Part shown: piece by piece, positions 19,280 to 29,403 of the stretch
How positions within the stretch are numbered: position 1 is the stretch's first letter
Layout: each line of letters starts with the position of its first letter
From: Clostridiales bacterium
GTDB lineage: Bacteria > Bacillota > Clostridia > Oscillospirales > Oscillospiraceae
Length of the DNA stretch: 48,329 nucleotides
Assembly: GCA_021205205.1 (NCBI GenBank)
Contig: JAJPXY010000065.1
Coordinates: 1 to 48,329 of the forward strand
Direction of reading: 5' to 3'
The notes under the pieces: generated by a model
What the model saw: the letters and a program-made list of their open reading frames with translations, nothing else
What the model was told of the DNA's origin: nothing
Databases searched by the model: none
Program-made: the position numbers and the translations under genes

Positions 19280-19788
19280 GGCTGCTCCCTCCCCTCGTCC
19301 CCGAAGGTGCGGGTCATCAGGATGGCATCCTCCTTGGGGTCGTCGTAGTAGTCTTTCCGGCGGCCCACCTGGGCGAAGCCATGTTTCAGGTAGAGCCGCT
19401 TGGCGGCCTCGTTAGAGACCCGCAGCTCCAGCGTGAGAAATTCCAGCCCCTGGGCCTGAGCGAAACGGGTGAACACGTCCAGCAGCGCGGAGGCCACCCC
19501 CTGTTTCCGGTACTCCTGCCGGACGGCGATGTTGTTGATGTACCCCTCTCCGGCCACCACGGTCAGCCCGGCGTAGCCCAGCACCACGCCGTTTTCTCCC
19601 AGGGCGCAGATATAGGAAGCCAGCATATTGTCCAGTTCCTCCAGCAACATCTCCTGGGTCCAGGGGCGGGAGAAGTTCATCCTCTCAATTTCCGCCACCT
19701 GGTCCACCAGCTCCGCCGTCATGGGGACCAGCCGGTAGCGCACCGGCTCCCGCTTGGCGATCTCCGCGTTATAGGGTACAAAGTTCAT
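19276..19788 (-). CDS. rimI: Ribosomal protein S18 alanine N-acetyltransferase-like
   Basis: A 170-residue GNAT-fold acetyltransferase. The acetyl-CoA pyrophosphate loop is QEYRKQGVASALL, following the INNIAV strand, and LELRVSNEAAKRLYLKHGF is the typical C-terminal motif. In Firmicutes, rimI and tsaD are regular neighbours and here they overlap by four bases, which supports RimI over a general GNAT. The natural target of RimI is the N-terminus of ribosomal protein S18. About 20 extra residues precede the usual start. GGAGAGATTGTT precedes the ATG. Confidence 0.88.
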   Translation of the reverse strand: MNFVPYNAEIAKREPVRYRLVPMTAELVDQVAEIERMNFSRPWTQEMLLEELDNMLASYICALGENGVVLGYAGLTVVAGEGYINNIAVRQEYRKQGVASALLDVFTRFAQAQGLEFLTLELRVSNEAAKRLYLKHGFAQVGRRKDYYDDPKEDAILMTRTFGDEGREQP

Positions 19789-19814
19789 AACAATCTCTCC
19801 ATTTCAGAGCTTCC

Positions 19815-21449
19815 TTAGAATCCGCCCTTTTCCAGTTCTTCTATCATGGCGCGCCGCCGCCGGTAGGTCTCCTTCCACTCAGCGGCCAGGGTACGGGCGG
19901 CGGCTTCGCCGCCGGGGTACCCGGATAGCTTTTTCAGGTATCGCACCCACTCCTGGTAGACGCTGCGTCCTGCGCTGTCCTTTGCGCTCCGCCTCAGAAC
20001 GGCGATGTAACTGTCCCGCATCCGCTCCGGTGCGTAGGGCTTCAATACGTCCTCATAACAGTCCAGGTAATAAAGCTGCCCTTTGCGGAGGACTTCTTCC
20101 AACAGCTGGTCGTACCGCTCCTCTTCCCGAAGAAGGTCACACCGGGCGGTACCACGCCATCGGGAGAGCAGCCGCTCACAGCAGTCCGCCCACTCCTCAG
20201 CGCTGCAATACTGTTTCAGATGTTGGGCCAGTGCCAGGTCCGTTTTGCCGCGCACAAAAAGGCTGTCCTCCAGCTCCGCTTTGGCGGCGGAGCGGTCTCC
20301 CAACTGCTCATACAGCGCCACCAGCTTCTCACTGTATCCATCGACCAGACCTACATGATCACAGTCCAGCTCCTTGCTCTCCTGCAAAACCGAAATGGCG
20401 GTGGACAAATCGCCCTCCCGTATGGCACGGTCGATGACCGACCGCCGTATGTCGGATACCGACCAGTGCTCCCGCCGGTAGGCTTCCAGCGTGGCCTCGT
20501 CCCGGTGCAGTTCCTCCAAAATAGCCAGCCCGTTCATCACTTCATGGGCATAGGAGTAAGAAGTGGTCTTATCTTCCTGCTCCAGTTGCCGGAGGAGGGA
20601 TTGATGTCGCGCCCATTTTTCCTCCAGCATGGCGGACTGGTGGAAATGCGTTGACAAAAATCCTTCCAGCACATCCTTTATCATCCAGTTGACCCCAACG
20701 CGCAGCTTATCCATCAGGAACGTAAAAATCTCCTGCTCCATCTCCGGGGAGTTCCTGCACCAGTCCTCCCAGTAGCTCAGGCACGCCTCTCTTACCACCC
20801 CAAAGCTGCCGTCGGAATCGTCCATTTCCTGTTCGCTCAGCTTACACAGCGCCGCATAGGTCGCCTGAAACGCCAGAGAAGTCTGCCCCTGCGCCACCAG
20901 AATGGGAACCACGTCCTCCAACAGGTCTGCCAGGGCACAGCAACAGTCATAGGCGCCTTCGTAATCAAGAAATCCGTCCCGGTCTGTGTAGGTATCCAGC
21001 AGATGCTCGATTTGCTGCTGGATCTGTGTCAGCGTCAACTCTGTCTGGGGAGAAAGTGTGGCCAGGCGAAAGCGGATGTCCTCGTTCTCCTCCGCCAACT
21101 GTCGGAGGAACTGGCGCAGCTGCTCCTCCGAGAGGGCCTCCACCAGTTCGGCAGCGGTTGGCTCGGGTTCCGGTGCGTCCTCCAGGTCGGGTTCGCCCAG
21201 TGTGATTTGATACAACACAGCCGCCATATGCTTGCAGGCTTCCCCCTGCTCCGCATAGGGACAGGTACAGCTCATGTCCAGCAGCTGTCCGTCCTCCACC
21301 TGCAAGTTGACCTCGTAATCGTCTGACCCGCATACTACGCCGGAGTAGCCCTCCGGCGTCTTGTCCAGGTGCAGGACTGCACCGTCTTCATAGTACGCCC
21401 GGCCCCGCTGGAGGATGCGCCGTGTAAAGTTGGACTGCCAGTTTCTCAT
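19815..21449 (-). CDS. SWIM zinc finger domain protein
   Basis: A 544-residue protein with a SWIM zinc finger near its N-terminus: CTCPYAEQGEACKHMAAVLY, with ligands C61, C63, C72 and H74. The rest, from about 100, is helical and TPR-like with no catalytic motif I recognise. In other proteins SWIM domains bind DNA or protein and often accompany SNF2 helicases. No helicase gene is adjacent here. It sits between polA and rimI on the same strand with short gaps (about 30 bases each side) and may be transcribed with them. The function is not known. Confidence 0.85.
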   Translation of the reverse strand: MRNWQSNFTRRILQRGRAYYEDGAVLHLDKTPEGYSGVVCGSDDYEVNLQVEDGQLLDMSCTCPYAEQGEACKHMAAVLYQITLGEPDLEDAPEPEPTAAELVEALSEEQLRQFLRQLAEENEDIRFRLATLSPQTELTLTQIQQQIEHLLDTYTDRDGFLDYEGAYDCCCALADLLEDVVPILVAQGQTSLAFQATYAALCKLSEQEMDDSDGSFGVVREACLSYWEDWCRNSPEMEQEIFTFLMDKLRVGVNWMIKDVLEGFLSTHFHQSAMLEEKWARHQSLLRQLEQEDKTTSYSYAHEVMNGLAILEELHRDEATLEAYRREHWSVSDIRRSVIDRAIREGDLSTAISVLQESKELDCDHVGLVDGYSEKLVALYEQLGDRSAAKAELEDSLFVRGKTDLALAQHLKQYCSAEEWADCCERLLSRWRGTARCDLLREEERYDQLLEEVLRKGQLYYLDCYEDVLKPYAPERMRDSYIAVLRRSAKDSAGRSVYQEWVRYLKKLSGYPGGEAAARTLAAEWKETYRRRRAMIEELEKGGF

Positions 21450-21479
21450 CTGTATTTCCTCACGCTATGGGATCGTCTT

Positions 21480-24140
21480 CTAATGTGCGTCCATCCAGCT
21501 GCGGCCCACATGGGCCTCGGCCACCAGCGGCACCCGGAGGGACACCACCTGTTCCATTTCCTCCTCCACCAGCTGGGCCACCTGCTCCGCTTCGGCCTCG
21601 GGGCACTCCACGATCAGCTCGTCGTGGACCTGGAGTACCAGGCGGCCCGTCAGCCCCTCGGCCTTTAGCCGGTTTTGTACCCGGATCATGGCCAGCTTGA
21701 TGATGTCGGCGGCGGTGCCCTGAATGGGCATATTCATGGCCACCCGCTCCCCGAAGCTGCGTAGGTTGAAGTTGGTGGATTTCAGCTCCGGCAGCCAGCG
21801 GCGGCGGCCCAGTAGGGTAGAGGCGTAGCCGTCCGCCTTGGCCTGTTCCACCACCTGCTTCTGGTAGGCGTGGACGCCGGAATAGGTGGCGAAATATTTA
21901 TCCATATACGCTTTGGCCTCTGCCCGGCTGACGTGCAGGTCCTCCGCCAGGGAGAAGGCGGACATACCGTAGACGATGCCGAAGTTCACCGCCTTGGCGG
22001 AGGAACGCATTTGCTTGGACACCATCTCCACCGGCACGCCGAACACCTGGGCGGCGGTGGCGGTGTGGATGTCCACGCCGGAGCGGAACCCCTCGATCAT
22101 GGTCTCGTCCCCGGCGATGTGGGCCAGCAGCCGCAGCTCGATTTGGGAGTAGTCCGCGTCCACCAGCACATTTCCCGGCCCCGCGATGAACATTTTCCGC
22201 ATTTCCGCCCCCAGCTCGGTGCGGACGGGGATGTTCTGCAAATTCGGCTCGGCGGAGGACAGCCGTCCGGTGGCGGTGACGGTATTTTGGAAGCTGGTGT
22301 GGATGCGCCCGTCCTCGGCGATGACCTTGGTCAGCCCGTCCACGTAGGTGGATTTCAATTTCGCCAGCTGGCGATACTCCAAAATCTGGTCGATGATGGG
22401 GTGATACCCGCGCAGTTTTTCCAGCACCTCGGCGCTGGTGGAGTAGCCCCGGCGGGTCTTTTTGGAGGCGGGCAGCTCCAGCTTCTCGAAGAGGACCTCC
22501 CCCAGTTGCTTGGTGGAGTTGATGTTGAACTCCACCCCGGCGTAGCGGTAGACCTGCCGCTGGGATTCTTCGATGCCCTTTGCCAACATGACGCCGAACT
22601 CCTCCAGAGCCTGCCGATCCACCAGGAACCCGGCCTGCTCCATCTCCGCCAGCACCGGACACAGGGGCAGCTCGATGTCCGTCAGGACGCTCATCAGGCC
22701 GTATTCCTCCAGTTGCTTCCGCTCCGCCTCATAGAGAGCGCCGATGAGGGCGTTTTCCTCGTACCAGGCGGTCTGGGCCTTCAAATCGTCGGGAAGGGCC
22801 TGGTATTCCTCGGGCTCCTTGCCAGCCGCGCCCGCCTCCATGTCCCGCTTGAAGTAGGTCATAGCCAGGCGGGGCAGGTCGTAGCTGTTGGCGGTTGGCT
22901 CCAGCAGGTAGGCCCCCAGCGCCGTGTCAAACACAAAGCCCTCGGTGGGAAGGCCCTGGGCCAGCAGCTGACCGAACAGCTCCTTGACCCGGTGGGCGAC
23001 TTTTTTCACCTCACCGGAGAACAGCGCCCGGAGCAGAGCAGAATAATCCCCCTCATAGCGGCTCCTGCGAATGTCGCAGAGCCAGGAGCAGGCCGCGCTC
23101 TCGTCCCAGCTGACGGTGATCTCGTCCAAATCCGCTCTGGGCAGTACCACCACGTAGTCCGCCGTCTGCCATTTGGGAAGGACCTCGGCAAACTGCGCCT
23201 CAGTCAGCACGTTGACCGACTCCACCTGCGCTTCCGCCTTTTCTTCCTCCGCCTGGGCGGGGGCCTCCGGCGGCGTCAGCCCAAAGCGGCGGGTCAGCTT
23301 GGAAAATTCCAGCTCCATAAACAGGTTATAGAGCGTGTCGTTGTCATAAGGGCGGCGTTTGGCATCCTCCGGCGCGAAGTCGATGGGCGCGTCACAACGG
23401 ATGGTCGCCAGGTCATAGGACAGCTTCGCGTCCTCCCGGCCCTCGTCCAGGTGCCGCCGCTGGGCGGGTTTCAGGGGAATCTCATCAAACTTCGCGTAAA
23501 TATCCTCGATGCCGCCGTAGTTTTGAATCAGGCTTTTCGCCGTTTTTTCTCCAATGCCCTTGACGCCGGGGTAGTTGTCCGAGGAATCGCCCATCAGGGC
23601 CTTCAGGTCGATAAGCTGCTTGGGTGGGAATCCGTATTCCTCTGAAAAGACCTCCGGAGTGATGTCCCGCGTCTCGGTCCGGCCCATCCGGGTGGTGACC
23701 AGCTTGACCGTGGTGTGGTCGGTGACCAGCTGGAGGGCGTCCTTGTCGCCGGTGACGACTGCGCAGTCCCATCCCTGTCCCTCGCAGGTGCGGGAGATGG
23801 TGCCGATCAGGTCGTCGGCCTCCCAGCCGTCCAACTCGTAACAGGGGATGTTCATGGCCGCCAGCACCTCTTTCAGCACCGGCATTTGGGCCGCCAGCTC
23901 ATCGGGCATCCCGTGGCGGTTGGCCTTGTACTGGGCGTAAGCCTTGTGGCGGAAGGTGGGGGCCTTCCGGTCAAAGGTGACGCAGAGGGCGTCGGGGGCG
24001 TCCTCGTCGGTCAGCTTGCCCAGAATGGTCAAAAAGCCGTAAATGGCGTTGGTATATTGCCCGTCCCGGGTGGAGAGCAGCTTGATGCCGTAAAAGGCCC
24101 GGTTGGCCAGGGAGTTACCGTCTAAAACCATGAGCTTCAT
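21480..24140 (-). CDS. polA: DNA polymerase I
   Basis: An 886-residue family A polymerase for Okazaki-fragment processing and repair. Residues 1 to about 290 are an intact 5'-3' exonuclease (DGNSLANRAFYG, then GDKDAL and GDSSDNYPGVKGIG). The middle domain keeps the fold, but the DxE and YxxxD metal motifs of the 3'-5' exonuclease are missing, so proofreading should be absent, as in Bacillus PolI. The polymerase domain has motif A DYSQIELRLLAHIAGD, motif B RSSAKAVNFGIVYG and motif C VHDELIVE. Length and order are normal. The promoter overlaps the terminator of cls just upstream. Confidence 0.98.
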   Translation of the reverse strand: MKLMVLDGNSLANRAFYGIKLLSTRDGQYTNAIYGFLTILGKLTDEDAPDALCVTFDRKAPTFRHKAYAQYKANRHGMPDELAAQMPVLKEVLAAMNIPCYELDGWEADDLIGTISRTCEGQGWDCAVVTGDKDALQLVTDHTTVKLVTTRMGRTETRDITPEVFSEEYGFPPKQLIDLKALMGDSSDNYPGVKGIGEKTAKSLIQNYGGIEDIYAKFDEIPLKPAQRRHLDEGREDAKLSYDLATIRCDAPIDFAPEDAKRRPYDNDTLYNLFMELEFSKLTRRFGLTPPEAPAQAEEEKAEAQVESVNVLTEAQFAEVLPKWQTADYVVVLPRADLDEITVSWDESAACSWLCDIRRSRYEGDYSALLRALFSGEVKKVAHRVKELFGQLLAQGLPTEGFVFDTALGAYLLEPTANSYDLPRLAMTYFKRDMEAGAAGKEPEEYQALPDDLKAQTAWYEENALIGALYEAERKQLEEYGLMSVLTDIELPLCPVLAEMEQAGFLVDRQALEEFGVMLAKGIEESQRQVYRYAGVEFNINSTKQLGEVLFEKLELPASKKTRRGYSTSAEVLEKLRGYHPIIDQILEYRQLAKLKSTYVDGLTKVIAEDGRIHTSFQNTVTATGRLSSAEPNLQNIPVRTELGAEMRKMFIAGPGNVLVDADYSQIELRLLAHIAGDETMIEGFRSGVDIHTATAAQVFGVPVEMVSKQMRSSAKAVNFGIVYGMSAFSLAEDLHVSRAEAKAYMDKYFATYSGVHAYQKQVVEQAKADGYASTLLGRRRWLPELKSTNFNLRSFGERVAMNMPIQGTAADIIKLAMIRVQNRLKAEGLTGRLVLQVHDELIVECPEAEAEQVAQLVEEEMEQVVSLRVPLVAEAHVGRSWMDAH

Positions 24141-24176
24141 GAAGGTTTACCTCGTCAGTTAGGGTGGTTGAAAAAC

Positions 24177-24185
24177 AGTATAACA
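24177..24185 (-). promoter_or_regulatory. polA extended -10 promoter
   Basis: The minus strand reads TGTTATACT, an extended -10 element about 37 bases ahead of the polA ATG. It begins inside the left arm of the cls terminator hairpin. No good -35 box is present. Confidence 0.5.
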
Positions 24186-24218
24186 CAGATTTCCCGCTTC
24201 TGCACGGGAAATCTGTGT
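24183..24218 (-). terminator. Terminator of cls
   Basis: A perfect 14-bp stem (ACACAGATTTCCCG, 24183-24196, with 24205-24218) has an 8-base loop and lies directly after the cls stop codon. On the minus strand the sequence continues TATACTGTTTTTC. Confidence 0.75.
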
Positions 24219-24222
24219 ATTG

Positions 24223-25836
24223 TCACATCAGCGGCGCGATGACCCGCAGCAGGGACAGCCCGAACCGCTTGAGCCAGCTCATACGGGTGGCCTCCTCCAG
24301 CAGGACCGGCTGGCTCAGTGCCTGGGTGGCCAGAAAGTCGTCGCGGATTGCGGCCACGGCGCTGGACTTGTACATCCACACGCCGTCCTCATAGTGGAGG
24401 TAGAAGCTGCGGTAGTCCAGGTTCACCGTTCCCACCACGCCGAACTCGTCGTCCACGGCGAAGGTCTTGGAGTGGATGAAGCCGGGGGTGTACTCGTAAA
24501 TCTTGACCCCCGCCTCCAGCAGGGGGATATAGTGGGCCTGGGTCAGCATGAACACATAACGCTTGTCGGGGATGTGGGGAGTGATGATGCGCACGTCCAC
24601 CCCGGAGAGAGCGGCGGTGCAGAGGGCGTTGGTCATGGCGTCGTCGATGACCAGATAGGGCGTGGTGATATAGAGGTACCGCTTGGCCCGGCTGATGAGG
24701 TTCATATACACCGCCGCGCCCACGGATTCGTTGCCGGGGTTGGAGTTGTAGGGCTGGACAATGCCGTCCGTTTGAAAGCCCCCAAACACAGAGGGATCGG
24801 GCCGGTAGTTTTCCAGGTTTTCCTCGATGTTCTTGGTGTAGTCCCAGCAGGAGAGGAACATAGCCGTCAGGCTCCACACCGCCTGGCCCTGGAGCAAAAT
24901 GCCGGTGTCCTTCCAGTGGCCGAAGCGCTCCCACTGGTTGATATACTCGTCGGAGAGGTTGATGCCGCCGGTGAAGCCCACCGTTCCGTCCACGATGCAC
25001 AGCTTCCGGTGGTCCCGGTTGTTCAGCCGCAGAGACGCCACCGGGCGGAAGGGGTTGAACACGGCGCAGGCGATGCCCCGCGCCTCCAGCTCCCGGCTGT
25101 AGCGCTTGGGCAGGGTGAATAGACAGCCGATGTCGTCGTAGATCACCCGCACGTCCACCCCCTGAGCGGCCTTTTCCTCCAGAATGGAGAGGACGGTGTT
25201 CCACATCTCCCCCTCTTTGATGATGAAATATTGCAAAAAGATATAGTGTTTGGCCTTTTTCAGCTCCTCCACCATCCGCTCGTAGTAGACCTCGCCGATG
25301 GGCAGGTACTCTGTTTCGGTGTTCACATAGGGTGGGCAGCTGCTGGTGGCGTAGATATAGCGCATTTGGTTGGCCGCGTCCGGGTGCTGGGAAACAAATC
25401 CCTGGACTGCTTCCTCATCTCCGCTGAGGATGCTGTGGCGCAAAATCTCCAGCCGCTCCATCCGCTTCAGACTGCGGCTGGAGACCCAACTGCCGCCCAG
25501 CACCAGGTAGAGCAGTCCGCCGAAGATGGGGAAGGGAAGGATGATCAGCATCCAGGCGATTTTATAGTCTGGGTGGCCCCGCTTGTTCAAAATATACAGC
25601 ACTACCAGGATACTCAGTACAATGCAGAACCCGTAAAACAGCACGAAATATCGGCCGCAGACAATGATCATCACCAGCAGTACCGCGATTTGTACCAAAA
25701 TTAGAATAGCGGTCAGCAGCAGCCGGTGGGTCAGCAGCCGCGCAATGCGTTTGAAAATGCTCTCCTTGGGGGAACGCAGGCGGTCCCGCGCCGCGTCCAG
25801 CCGTTGTCTTGCCCGTTCTTTTGTGTCTGGTTTCAT
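24223..25836 (-). CDS. cls: Cardiolipin synthase
   Basis: A 537-residue phospholipase D superfamily enzyme that joins two phosphatidylglycerols into cardiolipin at the membrane. Two hydrophobic helices (about 35-57 and 62-82), typical of the bacterial enzyme, come first, followed by the cytoplasmic-side LVLGGSW region. Both catalytic HKD motifs are intact: NRDHRKLCIVDGTVGFTGG, and HSKTFAVDDEFGVVGTVNLD, with the usual spacing of about 180 residues. It lies 52 bases after dnaE on the same strand and could be its downstream partner in a transcript. A terminator follows. Confidence 0.95.
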   Translation of the reverse strand: MKPDTKERARQRLDAARDRLRSPKESIFKRIARLLTHRLLLTAILILVQIAVLLVMIIVCGRYFVLFYGFCIVLSILVVLYILNKRGHPDYKIAWMLIILPFPIFGGLLYLVLGGSWVSSRSLKRMERLEILRHSILSGDEEAVQGFVSQHPDAANQMRYIYATSSCPPYVNTETEYLPIGEVYYERMVEELKKAKHYIFLQYFIIKEGEMWNTVLSILEEKAAQGVDVRVIYDDIGCLFTLPKRYSRELEARGIACAVFNPFRPVASLRLNNRDHRKLCIVDGTVGFTGGINLSDEYINQWERFGHWKDTGILLQGQAVWSLTAMFLSCWDYTKNIEENLENYRPDPSVFGGFQTDGIVQPYNSNPGNESVGAAVYMNLISRAKRYLYITTPYLVIDDAMTNALCTAALSGVDVRIITPHIPDKRYVFMLTQAHYIPLLEAGVKIYEYTPGFIHSKTFAVDDEFGVVGTVNLDYRSFYLHYEDGVWMYKSSAVAAIRDDFLATQALSQPVLLEEATRMSWLKRFGLSLLRVIAPLM

Positions 25837-25888
25837 AATGGAACTCCTTACCGGAATCTCCGCGGGCCGCCTGGGTCGTAGGTATTGC

Positions 25889-28800
25889 TCATTTTAAAAC
25901 TACGTGTTCCTCTCCCACCAGCTTTTGCAGCGCCCGCACCAGGGAGCCGTTGGCCTGGCAGGCGATGCCGAAACGTTTTCTTGTGTCGGCGCAGCAGAGG
26001 ACCAGCTGGTCCGTGCCGGGAAACATGATGAGATACTGTTTGATTTTTTCCACGCTGGGGTGGTCGATGGAGGGCACCTGGACGAACAGCCGCCCCCGCC
26101 GGGGCTGCTGCCGCGGGGTGTTCGCCCGGCCCTGAGTGGGCGGCGCCGCCCCGTCCCGCAGGGACCAGACCCGGTCCACCAGCATCTGGGGGGCCTTTTC
26201 GTCCCGGACGGAGATGCGCCCTTCCACCACGACGGCCACGCCCTCCCGGATGAGCGGCCCGGACTCCTCCAGCACCCGGGCGAAGCACAGCAGCTCGATG
26301 GAGCTGGTGTCATCCTCCAGGGTGACGTAGGCCATGAGAGTATCGTTGCGGGTGGTCTTGCGCCGGACGGCGGTGATGACCCCCGCCAGCCGCAGGCGCT
26401 GGTCGTCGTGGTAGACCTGGTGGCCGTCCTCCAAGGCGAAGTCGTTCATCACGGCCCCGATGCGGGCCGCGCCGCTCTGCCTGGCGGCGTCCCGGTACTC
26501 GTCCATCGGGTGGCCGGAGAGGTAGAGGCCGGTGGTCTCCTTCTCCATGGCCATCAATTCGGAGGGGCTGAATTCCGGGATGTTGGGCAGCGGTACCTCC
26601 TGGGGGGCGGAGTTCTCCCCCAGACCATTGAACAAATCGAACTGTCCCTCCAGGTTGCGTTTCCTGGCGCTGGCCACGGCGTCCATCACCGGGTTCATTA
26701 CCTTGATGAGCTGGCTGCGGCGGACGCCCAGCCGGTCAAAGGCCCCGCAGCGAATCAGGTTCTCCAGCGCCCGGCGGTTCAGGTCGAAGTCGTACAGCCG
26801 CTGACAGAAGTCCTGGATGCCCCGGAAGGGACCTTGTTCCTGCCGATTCTCCACCAGCTTTTCGATGAAAGCCCGGCCCACGCCCTTTACCGCCGCCAGG
26901 CCGAAGCGGATGTTGTCGCCGGTGACGGTGAAATCCGCGCCGGACTCGTTGATGTCCGGGGGCAGCAGCTGGATGCCCATGTCCTTGCAGGCGCTGATAT
27001 ATTCGGCGATTTTGCTGCTGGAGTCCAGCGCGCTGGTCAGCAAGGCGGCCATATACTCGTGGGGGTAGTGGCACTTGAAGTAGGCCGTCTGGTAGGCCAC
27101 GATGGCGTAGCACACCGCATGGGCCTTGTTGAAAGCGTAGTTGGCGAAGTCGTAGATTTCCCCGTAGATGGCCTTGGCGGTGTCCTCCGGGATGCCGTTG
27201 GCCACGCAGCCCTTGATGTTCCGGGCCGGGTCGCCGTAGATGAAGGCGTGCTCCTCCTGCTGGATCTGCTTGGCCTTCTTCTTAGAGATGGCCCGGCGCA
27301 CCATGTCGGCTCCGCCCAGGGAGTACCCGGCCAGCTGCTGGAAAATCATCATCACCTGCTCCTGGTAGACGATGCAGCCGTAGGTGACGGACAAAATCGG
27401 CTCCAGCATGGGGTGCCGGTAGGTGATTTTGGAGGGGTCCAGCTTGCTGGCGATGAACCGGGGGATGGACTCCATGGGGCCAGGGCGGTACAGGGCCACG
27501 ATGGCGGTCAGGCCCTCGATGCTGGAGGCTTTCATCTGTACGCAGACGTTGGTCATACCCGCCGACTCCATCTGGAACACGCCGGCGGTGTGGCCCTCCT
27601 GGAGCATTTGGAAGGTCTCGGGGTCGTCCTCGGGGATGGTTTTCAGGGAGAACGCCGGGACCTTTTTGCGGATGAGCTTCTCCGCGTCGTCCAGGATGGT
27701 CAGGTTCCGCAGGCCCAGGAAGTCCATCTTCAACAGGCCCAGCTCCTCCAGGGTGGTCATGATATACTGGGTGACGATGCTCTCGTCGTTTTTCGCCAGG
27801 GGGACGTAGTCGTACACCGGGCGGCGGGTGATGACCACTCCGGCGGCGTGCTTGGAGGCGTGGCGGGGCATTCCCTCGATTTTCCGGCTGGTGTCGATCA
27901 ACTCCCGTACCCGCTCGTCGTTTTCATACTTGTCCCGCAGCTCCTTGGACAGCTTCATGGCGTCGTCCAGGGTGATGTGAAGGGTGGAGGGCACCAGCTT
28001 GGCCAGTTGGTCCACCTCGTTGTAGGGGAAGTTCAGCACCCGCCCCACGTCCCGCAGGACGCCCCGGGCGGCCATGGTGCCGAAGGTGACGATTTGGGCC
28101 ACGTGGTCGCTGCCGTAGGTCCGGTTGACGTAGTCGATGACCTCCCCCCGGCGGCGATAGCAGAAGTCCATGTCGATGTCCGGCATGGTGACCCGCTCCG
28201 GGTTCAGGAACCGCTCGAAGTACAGGCCGTACTTCATGGGGTCTACGTCGGTGATGTCCATGCAGTAGGAGACGATGGAACCGGCGGCGCTGCCCCGCCC
28301 CGGCCCCACTGGGATGCCCTGGCTTTTGGCGTAGCCCACGAAGTCCGCCACGATGAGGAAGTAGTCCACAAATCCCAACTGGGAGATCATCTGCATTTCG
28401 TAGTCCAGCCGCTCCCGGTAGCCGGGCGGGTCGTTGGGGTACCGGCGGGCGTAGCCCTCGCTGCACAGCTTGGCGAACAGGCTCTCCCCGTCGTATCCCT
28501 CCGGGTAGTGGAAGGCCGGCAGATGGTAGTGGCCGAACTCGAACTCCATGTTGCACTGCTCGGCGATTTTGGCAGTGTTCTCCAGTGCCTCCGGGTAGTC
28601 CGGGAAGATGGCGGCCATTTCCGCCTCGCTTTTGATATAAAACTGGTCGGTCTCGAACCGGAGGCGGTTGGGGTCGTCCACCGTCTTGCCCATCTGGATG
28701 CACATGAGAACGTCCTGGGCCTGGCTGTCCTCCTGGGTCAGGTAGTGGGCGTCGTTGGTGGCCACCAGGGGGATGCCGGTCTCCCGGTGGATGCGCGTAA

Positions 28801-29365
28801 TGCCCTCGTTGACAGCCACCTGCTTGGGGATGCCGTGGTCCTGGATCTCCAGGTAGTAGTTACCTTCCCCCATGATGTCCCGCATGAGCAGGGCGTGGGC
28901 TTTGGCGTCCTCGTAGCGGCCCTCGTCCAGCAGTCGGGGGATCTCCCCCGCCAGACAGGCGGACAGGGCGATCAGCCCCTCGTGGTGCTGCCGCAGCAGG
29001 TCCAGGTCGATGCGGGGTCGGTTATAAAAGCCCTCCAGGTTGGCCTGACTGACCAGATAGGACAGGTTCCGATAGCCCTCCTCGTTACGGCACAAAAGGA
29101 CCAAATGGCGGGCCTCGCTGTCCAGCTCCTTCACCCGGTCGAAGCGGGTGCGGGGGGCCACGTAGACCTCACAGCCGATGATGGGCTTGACGCCCTCGGC
29201 CTTGCACGCCTTGTAGAAGTCCACGCAGCCGTACATATTGCCGTGGTCGGTGATGGCGACGGCGGTCTGCCCCAGCTCCTTTACCCGCTTCACCAGGCCG
29301 GTGATGCGGCAGGCCCCGTCCAGCAGGGAAAATTCAGTATGCACATGGAGGTGAACAAAGGCCAT
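25889..29365 (-). CDS. dnaE: DNA polymerase III subunit alpha (DnaE type)
   Basis: A replicative polymerase subunit of the C family, 1158 residues from the ATG at 29365. That start is preceded by GGGAGGG and begins MAFVHLHVHTEF, the PHP domain; an in-frame ATG 27 codons earlier is not needed. PHP motifs HLHVHTEF and ITDHGNMYG are intact. The catalytic PDIDMDF motif lies in the palm, and GPGRGSAAGS is conserved. A tandem HhH region and an OB-fold (LRLAGVITAVRRKT) complete the DnaE1 arrangement. No 3'-5' exonuclease is present; Firmicutes normally use a separate PolC as well, which is not in this window. It is followed by cls after 52 bases. Confidence 0.97.
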   Translation of the reverse strand: MAFVHLHVHTEFSLLDGACRITGLVKRVKELGQTAVAITDHGNMYGCVDFYKACKAEGVKPIIGCEVYVAPRTRFDRVKELDSEARHLVLLCRNEEGYRNLSYLVSQANLEGFYNRPRIDLDLLRQHHEGLIALSACLAGEIPRLLDEGRYEDAKAHALLMRDIMGEGNYYLEIQDHGIPKQVAVNEGITRIHRETGIPLVATNDAHYLTQEDSQAQDVLMCIQMGKTVDDPNRLRFETDQFYIKSEAEMAAIFPDYPEALENTAKIAEQCNMEFEFGHYHLPAFHYPEGYDGESLFAKLCSEGYARRYPNDPPGYRERLDYEMQMISQLGFVDYFLIVADFVGYAKSQGIPVGPGRGSAAGSIVSYCMDITDVDPMKYGLYFERFLNPERVTMPDIDMDFCYRRRGEVIDYVNRTYGSDHVAQIVTFGTMAARGVLRDVGRVLNFPYNEVDQLAKLVPSTLHITLDDAMKLSKELRDKYENDERVRELIDTSRKIEGMPRHASKHAAGVVITRRPVYDYVPLAKNDESIVTQYIMTTLEELGLLKMDFLGLRNLTILDDAEKLIRKKVPAFSLKTIPEDDPETFQMLQEGHTAGVFQMESAGMTNVCVQMKASSIEGLTAIVALYRPGPMESIPRFIASKLDPSKITYRHPMLEPILSVTYGCIVYQEQVMMIFQQLAGYSLGGADMVRRAISKKKAKQIQQEEHAFIYGDPARNIKGCVANGIPEDTAKAIYGEIYDFANYAFNKAHAVCYAIVAYQTAYFKCHYPHEYMAALLTSALDSSSKIAEYISACKDMGIQLLPPDINESGADFTVTGDNIRFGLAAVKGVGRAFIEKLVENRQEQGPFRGIQDFCQRLYDFDLNRRALENLIRCGAFDRLGVRRSQLIKVMNPVMDAVASARKRNLEGQFDLFNGLGENSAPQEVPLPNIPEFSPSELMAMEKETTGLYLSGHPMDEYRDAARQSGAARIGAVMNDFALEDGHQVYHDDQRLRLAGVITAVRRKTTRNDTLMAYVTLEDDTSSIELLCFARVLEESGPLIREGVAVVVEGRISVRDEKAPQMLVDRVWSLRDGAAPPTQGRANTPRQQPRRGRLFVQVPSIDHPSVEKIKQYLIMFPGTDQLVLCCADTRKRFGIACQANGSLVRALQKLVGEEHVVLK

Positions 29366-29403
29366 GACGACGCCCTCCCGGGAAATGAAATTTACACAAC
29401 GAT

